Source of the DNA: Pseudomonadota bacterium
GTDB taxonomy: Bacteria > Myxococcota_A > UBA796 > SXON01
Length of the DNA stretch: 64,000 nucleotides
Direction of reading: 5' to 3'
NCBI GenBank assembly: GCA_030685065.1
Contig: JAUXQH010000171.1
Location: forward strand, 1-64,000
A program made the position numbers and the translations under genes. This document shows positions 22,497-30,410 of this stretch, piece after piece; the stretch's first letter is position 1; each line of letters begins with the position of its first letter. The notes beneath the pieces are model-generated. The model did no database searches. It had not been told where the DNA came from and saw only the letters and a program-made list of their open reading frames with translations.

Positions 22497-22582
22497 CCCG
22501 GTCGACGGTTCCGCGCTCATCCGTGGGAGTGACGTTCTAAGCCGGCTTATCGCCTATTTCGCCGTCCCTCCTGGACAACAGG

Positions 22583-22608
22583 TGATAAGTCGTAAGGTCA
22601 GACCCCCC
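22583..22608. repeat. attR, right copy of the 26-bp integration repeat
   Basis: Identical to 1475-1500 over 26 bases. Here the terminal C-run is eight long rather than six. The stop codon of the phyH-like gene (TCA on the plus strand, 22598-22600) lies inside the repeat, so integration leaves that gene intact. This is a common strategy of integrases that target gene 3' ends. Confidence 0.9.
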
Positions 22609-23386
22609 CCTCGAACACCTTCACGAAGGCCCGCGGCGCCCGCTTGGTCCTCGTGCACCGGGTGGCGGCGTCCATGTAACAAACGGTGAAGCCCCGCCGC
22701 GGCGCGTCGGTGGTGTTGGGACCCGAGCGATGCCACAGGTGATTGTGGATCAGCATCACGTCCCCGGCGCGCACGGGCACGGCGAGCGCGTGCGCTTCGG
22801 CGTCGGCGGCGAGCGCCTTCTCCTTGGGGACCACGCCCCCGAGCGGAGTGGCGAGCCCGGGGACGTGGCTCCGCGGAAAGACCTCGACACACCCGGCGGC
22901 CTTGGGTGCATCGTCCAGGGCGGTCCAGATCTGGAGCTCGGGGTCCTGCGAGAGGCCCCAGAACCTGCCAGCATCCTGGTGCCACGGCAGGTCGCTCCCC
23001 ACGCGCGGCGACTTGTTGAAGAGGACCGCGCGGTAGATCGTGACCGCGCCGGGGAGGACGCGGCGCACGATCCGCTCGAACAGCGGGTTCTGGAGCCACG
23101 CCCAGAAGAGCGGATCCAATTCGAGCTTCTCGATCTTTCGGTAGGGTGTGTCCGGCCCCTGCCAACCCTGGCCGAAGGCAAGGTCCTCGTAGCGGCCGCT
23201 CGGGGCGTCGGGCTGGAAGAACATGCCGGGGTAGGTGACCCGCCCCGAGGTGATGTCACTCGCGCGCGCACGCAGCGCTTCGAGCGTTGGTTCGCTCGCG
23301 ACGGACGAGAGCAGCGCCCAACCCTCGGCCCGATAGGAGTCCAGCGTGCGATCGAGCTCTTCGTCGGGGATCTCGCGGCGGAACAT
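22598..23386 (-). CDS. Phytanoyl-CoA dioxygenase (PhyH) family protein
   Basis: A 262-residue Fe(II)/2-oxoglutarate oxygenase that probably hydroxylates a small organic substrate. The metal triad is visible as WHQD (His about 136, Asp about 138) and LWHRSG (His about 219), and the 2-oxoglutarate Arg is about 230-231 in PRRGF. Length is typical. ATG at 23386 overlaps the stop of the aldo-keto reductase gene (ATGA), so they form an operon and may act in one catabolic or detoxifying path. Its last codons and stop lie in attR. The substrate cannot be told. Confidence 0.88.
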   Translation of the reverse strand: MFRREIPDEELDRTLDSYRAEGWALLSSVASEPTLEALRARASDITSGRVTYPGMFFQPDAPSGRYEDLAFGQGWQGPDTPYRKIEKLELDPLFWAWLQNPLFERIVRRVLPGAVTIYRAVLFNKSPRVGSDLPWHQDAGRFWGLSQDPELQIWTALDDAPKAAGCVEVFPRSHVPGLATPLGGVVPKEKALAADAEAHALAVPVRAGDVMLIHNHLWHRSGPNTTDAPRRGFTVCYMDAATRCTRTKRAPRAFVKVFEGGV

Positions 23387-24372
23387 CAGCGCGCGTACCG
23401 CGCGTCGGTCCCGACGAGGTTCACGTACACCGCGTCGACGCGGCGGCGTGTCTCGGGGTCGAGCGGCTTCTCGCGGGCGGCGATCGCGTCGTCGAGGTGC
23501 GCGACCGACCCGGGCCCGACCAGCACGGAGTCGACCCCGGGGTGACGTGCCACGAACGTGTAGGCCAGCTCGAGGAGCGAGAGCCCTGCGTCGGCCGCGA
23601 TGCCACGCAAGTCATCCACGGCCGCGAACAGGGCGCGTTGCCAGTAGCGGCGGCGGTACAGGGCGTTGACGTCGAAGCGGGAGCCCTTGGGCGGTGCCTG
23701 CTCGAAGTGCCGCGCCCCCGCGAGGAGGCCGCCCGCGAGCGGGTTGTAGACGGTGGTGTGGATGGGGTGGCGACGGGCGTACGCGAAGTACTCGACGTCG
23801 AGCTGCCGCACGAGCACGTTGTAGAGCTGCTGCGCCACGGCCGGTGGGGGCAGGCCGGCGGCCGACGCGAGGGCCCGCAGCTCCAGGATCTGCCACGAAG
23901 CGAAGTTCGACACGCCCCACCGTCGGATGCGGCCCCGCTCGAGGAGGTCCGCGATGCCGGCGAGCGTGTCCTCCATCGGCGTGTCGGCGTCGGGCGCGTG
24001 CAGGTAGTACAGCGCGATCGTGTCGATGCCGAGGCGCCCGAGGCTCTCGTCGCACGCCGCCACGATGCGGGCGCGGGACAGCCCCTCCGACCTTCCCGCG
24101 AGCCGCCCGAGCCCCACCTTGGTCGCCACGTCGATGCCGGTCCGGCCGCGGAGGAAGGCGCCGACGATGCGCTCGGAGGTGCCGTCCGAGTACACGTTGG
24201 CGGTGTCGAACAGTTCGATGCCCGCGTCGACCGCGCGCGCCATGATCCGCCTCGCGTCGGCCTCGGGGGTGCGCTTGCCGAAGTTCATCGTGCCGAGCGT
24301 GAGGGGTGCCGCTTCCGGGAGGCCCGCCGCGGGGGAGGAGGCGTCGCGGGGCGTGAAGTACGAGTCGGACAT
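23386..24372 (-). CDS. Aldo/keto reductase
   Basis: A 328-residue NADPH-dependent oxidoreductase with the AKR barrel. The tetrad is visible as Asp about 56 (FDTANVY), Tyr about 61, Lys about 85 (VATKVGLG) and His about 125 (YYLHAPD). The C-terminal part carries the usual cofactor region (VLVGPGSVAHLDDAI). ATG at 24372 is chosen. Upstream in-frame sequence is the antisense of the DUF2905 gene. It is coupled to the PhyH gene. Confidence 0.9.
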   Translation of the reverse strand: MSDSYFTPRDASSPAAGLPEAAPLTLGTMNFGKRTPEADARRIMARAVDAGIELFDTANVYSDGTSERIVGAFLRGRTGIDVATKVGLGRLAGRSEGLSRARIVAACDESLGRLGIDTIALYYLHAPDADTPMEDTLAGIADLLERGRIRRWGVSNFASWQILELRALASAAGLPPPAVAQQLYNVLVRQLDVEYFAYARRHPIHTTVYNPLAGGLLAGARHFEQAPPKGSRFDVNALYRRRYWQRALFAAVDDLRGIAADAGLSLLELAYTFVARHPGVDSVLVGPGSVAHLDDAIAAREKPLDPETRRRVDAVYVNLVGTDARYAR

Positions 24373-24447
24373 CGCCGGACTCTTAGCCGCCCGGCGGCCG
24401 CCCCGGCGGCGTCGCCTGCCCGTGCCCGCCTTGCCCATGTCCCCGGG

Positions 24448-24693
24448 GTGGCTAATTTCCTGGCAACGGGAGTTCCCATCCTCGAGATCGGCCGGTCCCT
24501 CATCGTCTTCGGCGCGCTGATGGTAGTGGCCGGCGGCGCGATGTTGCTCGCGACCCGGCTCGGCCTGCCGCACGTGCCGGGCGACATCGTGCTGCGGCGG
24601 GGCCCGATGACCTTCGCGTTCCCGATCGCCACGTGCCTGATCATCAGCGTGGTGCTCACGCTCTTGCTGAACCTGCTCTACCGGCCGGCGTAG
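24448..24693 (+). CDS. DUF2905 family small membrane protein
   Basis: An 81-residue protein with two transmembrane helices around a short loop. It contains the family signature GRSLIVFGALM at the first helix and LPGDI-like HVPGDIVLRRGPMTFAFPI between the helices. The GTG at 24448 is the first plausible start. Starts further left would run over the reverse-strand aldo-keto reductase start. It is divergently transcribed from that gene. Function of the family is unknown. Confidence 0.8.
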   Translation: MANFLATGVPILEIGRSLIVFGALMVVAGGAMLLATRLGLPHVPGDIVLRRGPMTFAFPIATCLIISVVLTLLLNLLYRPA

Positions 24694-24720
24694 GCCCAGC
24701 GGGGCTGGAGGGGCCGGCTC

Positions 24721-25134
24721 CTACCCGAACGTCCTCCGCCACGCGGGCCACGCGTCCCACAGGTAGATCGCGAACGGCACCCACCAGACGAGATCGTTGG
24801 TGAGGCACAGGACCATCGCCTTGGGCGGCCACACGCCGGTGGCCACCAGCTGCACCATCCCGATGGGGCCGAGCAGCTTGCCGAGGAGGCCGATGGCCGC
24901 GAGCGCGAAGCCGTGCGCGGGGCGGCGAGCGACCTCGAAGTAGGCGAGGCCGTACAGGCCGATCACCATGCCGAGGCAGGCGAAGATCTGCGGATGCCGC
25001 TGCGGCTCCATGTCCGCGAAGCGGAAGAGCCAGTCGGGATCGGCGGCCGCGTAGAGGCCCCAGCCGATGTTGTAGATCCCGGCCAGGACGAACGTGGCGC
25101 GGTGCAGCCGCTCCCTCCGGATCATCGGCTCCAT
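24721..25134 (-). CDS. Four-helix membrane protein, unknown
   Basis: A 137-residue inner-membrane protein with four hydrophobic segments and conserved-looking GIYNIGWGLYA and FACLGMVIGLYGLAY helices. It is the last gene of a three-gene leftward operon with the 185-residue membrane protein and DUF4166. ATG at 25134 (GGAGA upstream) is preferred; ATG at 25125 overlaps the previous stop. It resembles the membrane protein encoded at 836-1240 in size and layout. Confidence 0.7.
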   Translation of the reverse strand: MEPMIRRERLHRATFVLAGIYNIGWGLYAAADPDWLFRFADMEPQRHPQIFACLGMVIGLYGLAYFEVARRPAHGFALAAIGLLGKLLGPIGMVQLVATGVWPPKAMVLCLTNDLVWWVPFAIYLWDAWPAWRRTFG

Positions 25135-25679
25135 CGGGTCTCCGCCGCGCTCCACGGAAAGGTCGCCTTGCGGACGCCGAGCGCGCACGCGAGATCCCGC
25201 ACGCCCGAGAGAAAGACGCCGCCGGCCATCGCCACCATGAGCCAGGAGAGCGCCGGAGGGAGCGGCGCGTGGGGCGTGAGCGCGGTCGGCAGCGCGAACC
25301 AGCCGGCCATCTCGGGCAGCAGGTTCGCCAGGATGGCGCCGTAGAGGATGGCCATGATCGTGTGCATGACGCGCTCTCCGGCGTAGACCCCCCCGAGCGG
25401 GGCGCGGACGCGGTCCTCGATGACGAAGTCGGCCAGGGTGATGCCGATCTCCGCGGCGAGCACGAGGCCGAGGCCCACCGCGAACGCACCGTGAAACGCG
25501 ACGAACGGCAGGGCCGCGAACAGGAGCGTGTACAGGAAGTCCCGGGCGGCGTGCAGCAGGAGCTCGGGCCGGGTGTGGAGGCCGCCGCCGACCAGCCGCG
25601 CGCGGTACTCGTGGTAGTAGAGGGTGTCGAGCGCGCCGAGCGCCCCCTGGACGAGCAACAGGGTGAGCGCGGTGGTCAT
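25122..25679 (-). CDS. Polytopic membrane protein in DUF4166 operon
   Basis: A 185-residue protein with four to five transmembrane helices and histidines at helix ends (YYHEYRAR, HAARDFLY, MHTIMAILYGAIL). ATG at 25679 overlaps the DUF4166 stop as ATGA. Upstream in-frame sequence is that gene's shadow. Families of this kind next to DUF4166 are known in actinobacteria and myxobacteria but have no defined role. A membrane oxidoreductase or lipid-linked function is possible. Confidence 0.7.
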   Translation of the reverse strand: MTTALTLLLVQGALGALDTLYYHEYRARLVGGGLHTRPELLLHAARDFLYTLLFAALPFVAFHGAFAVGLGLVLAAEIGITLADFVIEDRVRAPLGGVYAGERVMHTIMAILYGAILANLLPEMAGWFALPTALTPHAPLPPALSWLMVAMAGGVFLSGVRDLACALGVRKATFPWSAAETRWSR

Positions 25680-26242
25680 GCGACCCCCTGGGAGACCGTG
25701 AACACGCCCTCGTAGGAGACGAGCAGCCCGACGATCGGGTGTGCGATCACGACGTTGACGTGGGCCGTCGCAGCGCCGCTTCCCGCGCACCGGCCGGTGA
25801 TGCGGGGCGCGAGGAAGGCCGGCCAGGGGATCATCCAGCCGGGCCTGCCGAGCCGCGTCGGCGCCTGCGTGAACACGAGCGCCCCGCCATCGACCATCAG
25901 GCGGAACGCGAGCGCGAAGGGGCCGACGAATTCGAGGAGCGCGCCCTGGTGAGCGGCCTGGTCGGTCACCATCGGGACGCCCCCGAAGCGGCGTGCCCAG
26001 CGCTGCCCGTGCGCGTGCGCGGTGACGTGGAGCTCGGCCGGCACGCCCTCGCCCGCGGCCGGGAGCCCCAGGAGGAGGCCGACGAGCCGGGCGACGAGGG
26101 ACTGGCCCCGCCGCACCGTGACCACGCCGCGCGCGGGCGCGACGCCCGTGACCGAGTGGACGGCCCGCACCGCCGCCGGGAGCGTGGCCCAGCCGGGGCC
26201 GACGAGCGCCGGGTAGAGGTCGGGGTCCGACGCGCTGGACAT
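25676..26242 (-). CDS. DUF4166 domain protein
   Basis: A 188-residue soluble protein with the DUF4166 pattern: LYPALVGPGWATLPAAVRAVH near the N-terminus, then VRRGQSL, RRFGGVPM, GALLEFVGPFALAFRL and a final GLLVSYEGVF. ATG at 26242. First gene of the operon. In other bacteria this domain is often fused to saccharopine dehydrogenase-like or epimerase proteins, which hints at redox metabolism. Here it stands alone. Confidence 0.75.
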   Translation of the reverse strand: MSSASDPDLYPALVGPGWATLPAAVRAVHSVTGVAPARGVVTVRRGQSLVARLVGLLLGLPAAGEGVPAELHVTAHAHGQRWARRFGGVPMVTDQAAHQGALLEFVGPFALAFRLMVDGGALVFTQAPTRLGRPGWMIPWPAFLAPRITGRCAGSGAATAHVNVVIAHPIVGLLVSYEGVFTVSQGVA

Positions 26243-26464
26243 CGGGCGCTGGTATCCCGCGTCGCGTGTGCGCGGCGCCGTCGGAATACAAACGGGGTCA
26301 CGATCGGGTCACGAGAGGGCCGGCGCGCCGAAACGGTGCGACCATCCAACGGAAACGCCGTGCGGATCATCCGCGGCGAGCGGACGCCCGGCGCTCGGGG
26401 TCGACTTGGGGCATAGCGCAAGGAGTCACAACCGGTTAGCCCGCGTCACCTTTCCGGAGCACGC

Positions 26465-27268
26465 ATGGGTACCTTCGACGTGATGTGCGCTGAGTCGCGG
26501 ATCCCCCTCACTGGCGAGGTTCGGCTCCTCCTCGTCGCAGAGGCCGCACCCGGCGCGACCGAACCCCCTTCCACCTACGAACAGCCCGCCGCCGGGGTGC
26601 GCGGTTGGCGAGCCCCGGGCGAGTTCTTCCCGATCGCGGTGCCGCTCACCGGCCGCTACGATCGGGACGGCGGCATCGTCCTCCCCGATCCGCTCCCGTC
26701 GCACGCGCTGCTCATCCAGAGCTTGTTCCGTACGATCAAGTTCGACCAGAAGCCCAAGAGCCGCAAGCTGGGGGACGTGATCCCCGCCCTGCGTCAGGGC
26801 ATGTCCGAGGACCTGTGGGCGCGCTCGAACGGCCGCCGCATCTCCTACGTGTTGTTCGACGCGAAGGTGTACGACGCGATGGCGCGCACCGTCGAGAAGG
26901 GCGGCCGCGCCGACTGGGACGCCACGAAGAAGTGGTACGGCCGCAGCACCACGCAGCTGCTGAGCCAGGCCTTCCCGATCCCCGACCTGCGCACGACGCT
27001 CTTCGGCAAGCTCGAGGCCGAGCAGCTCGAGAAGCTGCGTTTCGACATCGTGTCGGTGCTCAAGCTCAGGTCGTTCGGCTTCCGCCCGTCCCCGATCGAT
27101 GTCGAGGGGGCCTCGGCCTTCACCGGCGTCTCCGGGCCCACCGGCGTCGAGCCGCTCGTGGCCGCCGCGCGCGTGCGGTACGCCGCGCAGCCGCTCCTCC
27201 TCGGGGCGGTCGACGCGATGGAAGCCCGCTGGCAGGCGATCGAAGCGGCGTCGCAGGGCGCCAAGTAA
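26465..27268 (+). CDS. Conserved hypothetical protein (MGTFDVxCAxS-type)
   Basis: A 267-residue soluble protein beginning MGTFDVMCAESRIPLTGEVRLLLV. This start, with GRYDRDGGIVLPDP some 55 residues later, is a signature I have seen in an uncharacterised family found in myxobacteria and other large genomes. The C-terminal half is mainly helical. ATG at 26465 has GGAG seven bases upstream. The 222-base region before it holds no gene I can support. Function unknown. Confidence 0.7.
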   Translation: MGTFDVMCAESRIPLTGEVRLLLVAEAAPGATEPPSTYEQPAAGVRGWRAPGEFFPIAVPLTGRYDRDGGIVLPDPLPSHALLIQSLFRTIKFDQKPKSRKLGDVIPALRQGMSEDLWARSNGRRISYVLFDAKVYDAMARTVEKGGRADWDATKKWYGRSTTQLLSQAFPIPDLRTTLFGKLEAEQLEKLRFDIVSVLKLRSFGFRPSPIDVEGASAFTGVSGPTGVEPLVAAARVRYAAQPLLLGAVDAMEARWQAIEAASQGAK

Positions 27269-27283
27269 GGGGCACTCGGGCGC

Positions 27284-29701
27284 TCACCGGTTGGTGTAGC
27301 GCCTGAAGCTCTCCGAGGTCCACAGGGCCTCGTTCTCCGCCATGCGCGCGGCGAGCGAGGGGTCCTGGGCAAGGCCCGGTGCGAAGGCCCTCCACGCGCC
27401 CGGCGCGAGGAGGCTGGCGGGCAGCTCCGTCGTGAGCACGTGCGACACCTGACTGCTCTCGGAGACGGGGCGGTCGTCCGTGAGGGGCTCCACGCCCACC
27501 GTGGCGGCCGCGAGCGTCGCGCCGGGCGCCGCGAAGGTGGCGGCGAGGTCGGCCACGTCGAGGAACCCGATGCGCGCGAGGTCGGCGGCCACGGTGGGGT
27601 TGGCGCGCAAGCGTGCCTCGATGCGGGCGACATCCAGGGTCGGCACCCCGCCCTTGACGCCCGCGAGCAGGAGCTCGCGCCCGTCCCCGACGAGCAGCAC
27701 CGCGTCGGGAAACACCTCGACGAAGGCGCGGACCATCGCGAGCGCGGTGGGGCCCGACACCTGGTAGGCCGGCAGCCACTGGGTGAGCCAACCGCCCTGC
27801 GCGAGGCGGTCCTTCGCGAGCGTGTAGAACTCTCGGCTGTAGAGGGCCGCCACGCCGGCGTGGGCGATGGGCGGCGGCTCCAGGGTGAGGAGATCGAACG
27901 TGCCGGGGGGGAGCGCGCGGAGCACGTGGCGGCCGTCGTCGACGTGCACGCGGAGCCGAGGGTCCGCGAGCACGCCGCCGTTGGCGTGGGCGAAGTACGG
28001 GGCGTGGTCGAGCACGTCGCGGCTCGAGTCGGCCAGCACGAGCTCTGTGACCTGGGGGTGCAGGGACGCGGCGTGCAGCGTGTTCCCGACGCCGAAGCAG
28101 ATCACCATGACCCGGCGCGGCGCCTCCATCGCGAGGAGGGGGAGGTGCGCCATCAGGCGCATGTAGCGCTGGGCGCGGTCGGTGGTGCTCGACATCGGGT
28201 GGCCGTTGGTCCACAGCCGCGCGGGACCCTCGCTCGCTCCCGTCACCACGATCGTCTCGTTGAGGCCCTCGCGGACGGCCAGGACGCCCTCCTCTCGCGC
28301 GCGGCCGTGCGGAAAGGAGCCCCAGAGCAGCGTCTCCGGCGGGAGCGTCGCGAAGGCGAGGACCGCGGCGAAGCCCGCGCCGCAGAAGGCCAGGCTGGAG
28401 GCGCTGCGCGCCAACAGGAGCGGGGCGAACGCGGCGAGCGAGGCGAGGGCCAGCGCGCCGCCCTGCATGCCGAGGGTGGGGAGGAGCCAGAGCCCCGTGA
28501 CCAGCGCCCCACCGGCGTTGCCGAGCGTGGTCGCGAGCCAGATGCGCCCGACCTCCCGCCCGACGCGCGAGGCGTGGGCCTGCGTGAGCGCGTTCGCGAG
28601 GGGAAAGGCGGCGCCCATCGCGACGGCGGCGGGGAGCGCGACGGCCGCGACGGTCGCGAGGTTGAGCCAGATCTGGGAGAGGTGCCCTCCGGCCGAGGCG
28701 GCTTCGGGCAGGGCGAGCTGGCGAACGAGGAGCGCGCGCGGGTCGTGCAGGGCGAGCCCGAGCAGGGTCAGCATCGCGACGGAAGCCTGCGTCGCGGCGA
28801 AGAGCGGCACGGCCGGGTAGCGGCGGGACAGGGCGCCGCCGAGCAGGGAACCGCCGAGCCATCCGGTGAGGATGACCCCGAGGAGCACGGAGAACACGGC
28901 GCGGTAGGGGCCGAGGGAGGAGCCGAGGAAGCGGAACCAGACCACCTCGAGGCCCATGGCGGCGAAGCCGGCGAGGCCGACGGCGACCGCCACCCGTCCC
29001 GCTGAGGGACTTGCCGAGGCGGCGGGGGCCGAGGTGGGGAGAGACGTCGGCGTCACGACGGGGGCGCGCGCGGGCGAGCGGATCCCCAGCGCGCCGATCG
29101 CCGCCGCCACGCCCAGGGCGGCCGCGAGCCCGCTCGTGCCCCGGATGCCGAGCGCGGGGACCAGGCAAAGGTCGGTCGCCAACGCCCCGAGCGCGGCCCC
29201 GCCGGTGTTGGCCGCCGCGATGAGACCCAGGCGCCAGCCGGCGAGATCGAGCCTGTCTCCCACGGCAGGCCGCGCCAGGAGGGGCAGGCTCGCGCCCATC
29301 AGGAGGGTCGGGGGGCCGAGGAGGAGGAGGGAGAGGCCGACCTGGAGGAGGCGCGCGCCGCCGGAGGGAACCAGCCATCCGTGCGGGTCGACCCGGGTGC
29401 CACCCAGGCCGGCTGCGGCCAACCCCGTGAGCACCGGCAGGAGCGCGAGCCCCCACACCGCGACGCCCGCCTCGCACGCCGCATAGGCTCGCGTCGTCCG
29501 CGCATCCGGCAAGCGGTCTGCCCACCTCCCTCCGAGCCGCGCGCCGAGCCCGAGCCCCACCAGGAACACGGCGGTCACGATGGACACCGCGTGCACCGTG
29601 CTCCCGAACGCGAGCCCGAGCTGGCGCACCCACGACACCTGCCACACGAGCCCGGCGAAGCCGGAGAGGGCGAAGCAGAGGTGGAGGAGGGTGCGGTTCA
29701 T
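27284..29701 (-). CDS. Membrane-fused spermidine synthase-like protein
   Basis: 805 residues. The N-terminal 460 contain about a dozen transmembrane helices with the MFS-like pattern typical of SpeE fusions (GLVWQVSWVRQLGLAFGST, ASLPLLARP, ANTGGAALGAL). The C-terminal 340 form a Rossmann methyltransferase-like spermidine synthase domain (VMVICFGVGNTLHAA, VDDGRHVLRA, LTLEPPP). The usual acidic polyamine-site residues are not evident, so it may transfer another group. ATG at 29701. Sequence upstream in frame is antisense to the esterase end. Confidence 0.82.
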   Translation of the reverse strand: MNRTLLHLCFALSGFAGLVWQVSWVRQLGLAFGSTVHAVSIVTAVFLVGLGLGARLGGRWADRLPDARTTRAYAACEAGVAVWGLALLPVLTGLAAAGLGGTRVDPHGWLVPSGGARLLQVGLSLLLLGPPTLLMGASLPLLARPAVGDRLDLAGWRLGLIAAANTGGAALGALATDLCLVPALGIRGTSGLAAALGVAAAIGALGIRSPARAPVVTPTSLPTSAPAASASPSAGRVAVAVGLAGFAAMGLEVVWFRFLGSSLGPYRAVFSVLLGVILTGWLGGSLLGGALSRRYPAVPLFAATQASVAMLTLLGLALHDPRALLVRQLALPEAASAGGHLSQIWLNLATVAAVALPAAVAMGAAFPLANALTQAHASRVGREVGRIWLATTLGNAGGALVTGLWLLPTLGMQGGALALASLAAFAPLLLARSASSLAFCGAGFAAVLAFATLPPETLLWGSFPHGRAREEGVLAVREGLNETIVVTGASEGPARLWTNGHPMSSTTDRAQRYMRLMAHLPLLAMEAPRRVMVICFGVGNTLHAASLHPQVTELVLADSSRDVLDHAPYFAHANGGVLADPRLRVHVDDGRHVLRALPPGTFDLLTLEPPPIAHAGVAALYSREFYTLAKDRLAQGGWLTQWLPAYQVSGPTALAMVRAFVEVFPDAVLLVGDGRELLLAGVKGGVPTLDVARIEARLRANPTVAADLARIGFLDVADLAATFAAPGATLAAATVGVEPLTDDRPVSESSQVSHVLTTELPASLLAPGAWRAFAPGLAQDPSLAARMAENEALWTSESFRRYTNR

Positions 29702-29748
29702 CGGGCGCGGCTCATCCGGCACGGGGGCGTCGACGGGCCGGTCGTTGG

Positions 29749-30408
29749 CTATCCGATCCGTTCGTGGAGCCACCGCCCGATGTCGGCCACCTGGGCGGGA
29801 CACACCTCGTGGGCCATCGGGTAGTCGTTCCACCGCACGTCGCGCCCGGGGCGGACGAAGGCCTCGTACGACGCCCGGCCGGCGCGGATGGGCACCACGT
29901 CGTCGAAGCGTCCGTGCTGGAAGAGCATCGGCGTGTCGGCGTTGGCGGGGTGGCCCTCGGCGAGCGCGGTCGGGCGGACGAGGTAGCTCGACAGGCACAT
30001 GATCCCAGCGAGGCGCTCCGCATGCCGGTGCCCCACGTGCAGCGCGATGGCGCCGCCCTGGCTGAAGCCGGCTACCACGATCCGCGACGCGGGTACGCCC
30101 CGGGAGACCTCCCGCGCGAGGAGCGCCTCGATCTGCCCGGTCGAGTGCTTGATCTGCGCCTCGTCCTCGCGCCCGTCCCGCACGAAGTCGAGGTGCCGGA
30201 TGTCGTACCAGGACGGCATGACCATCCCGCCGTTGATGGTCACCGGGCGCGCCGGGGCGTGCGGGAAGACGAAGCGCACGTGCGGGAGCCCGAGGGGCGG
30301 CACGATCGGCTCGAAGTCATGGCCGGAGGCGCCGAGGCCGTGCATCCACACGACGCTCGCGGTGGCGGGCCCCCGAGGACCGATCTCGACACAATCGAGG
30401 AGGTGCAT
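29749..30408 (-). CDS. Carboxylesterase/phospholipase family alpha/beta hydrolase
   Basis: A 219-residue enzyme of the acyl-protein thioesterase/EstB group. The triad is visible: Ser about 116 in GFSQGG, Asp about 170 in GRFDDVVP, His about 200 in YPMAHEV. The oxyanion segment is WMHGLGASGHDF. No signal peptide, so cytoplasmic. ATG at 30408 begins the fold. The preceding lipoprotein hydrolase gene ends two bases upstream, so they are probably cotranscribed. Confidence 0.88.
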   Translation of the reverse strand: MHLLDCVEIGPRGPATASVVWMHGLGASGHDFEPIVPPLGLPHVRFVFPHAPARPVTINGGMVMPSWYDIRHLDFVRDGREDEAQIKHSTGQIEALLAREVSRGVPASRIVVAGFSQGGAIALHVGHRHAERLAGIMCLSSYLVRPTALAEGHPANADTPMLFQHGRFDDVVPIRAGRASYEAFVRPGRDVRWNDYPMAHEVCPAQVADIGRWLHERIG

Positions 30409-30410
30409 CG

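Larger units (their letters stand above)
1475..22608. mobile_element. Integrated temperate element, probably a non-tailed prophage (about 21.1 kb)
   Basis: The region is bounded by identical 26-bp direct repeats. It carries a tyrosine integrase at the left end pointing inward, two main transcription units that diverge from about 17.3 kb, and many genes overlapping by 1-4 bases. Recognisable functions are integration, a family A DNA polymerase, peptidoglycan hydrolase, transglutaminase-like protein, spike-like protein, ribbon-helix-helix and helix-turn-helix regulators, and a run of small membrane proteins. No terminase, portal, major tail protein, tape measure, protease/scaffold pair or packaging ATPase was found, which argues against a tailed phage. 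There is also no conjugation or ParAB system. I infer a virus with a tailless, possibly membrane-containing virion. The right end is intact except for one probable frameshift (20950). Confidence 0.85.

Noticed and set aside
1475..22608. Tailed prophage, gene transfer agent or plasmid-like island
   Set aside because: No terminase, portal, tape measure, sheath, relaxase or partition genes could be read on either strand. The gene content fits a tailless virus better. This remains an argument from absence.
22444..22689. Small plus-strand frame spanning attR
   Set aside because: It crosses the element-host junction and has no start signal or domain. It is a chance junction frame.
27440..29005. 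Long plus-strand open frame opposite the SpeE-like gene
   Set aside because: Low-complexity Gly/Arg/Glu translation without domains. It is the complement of a well-supported coding frame in GC-rich DNA.
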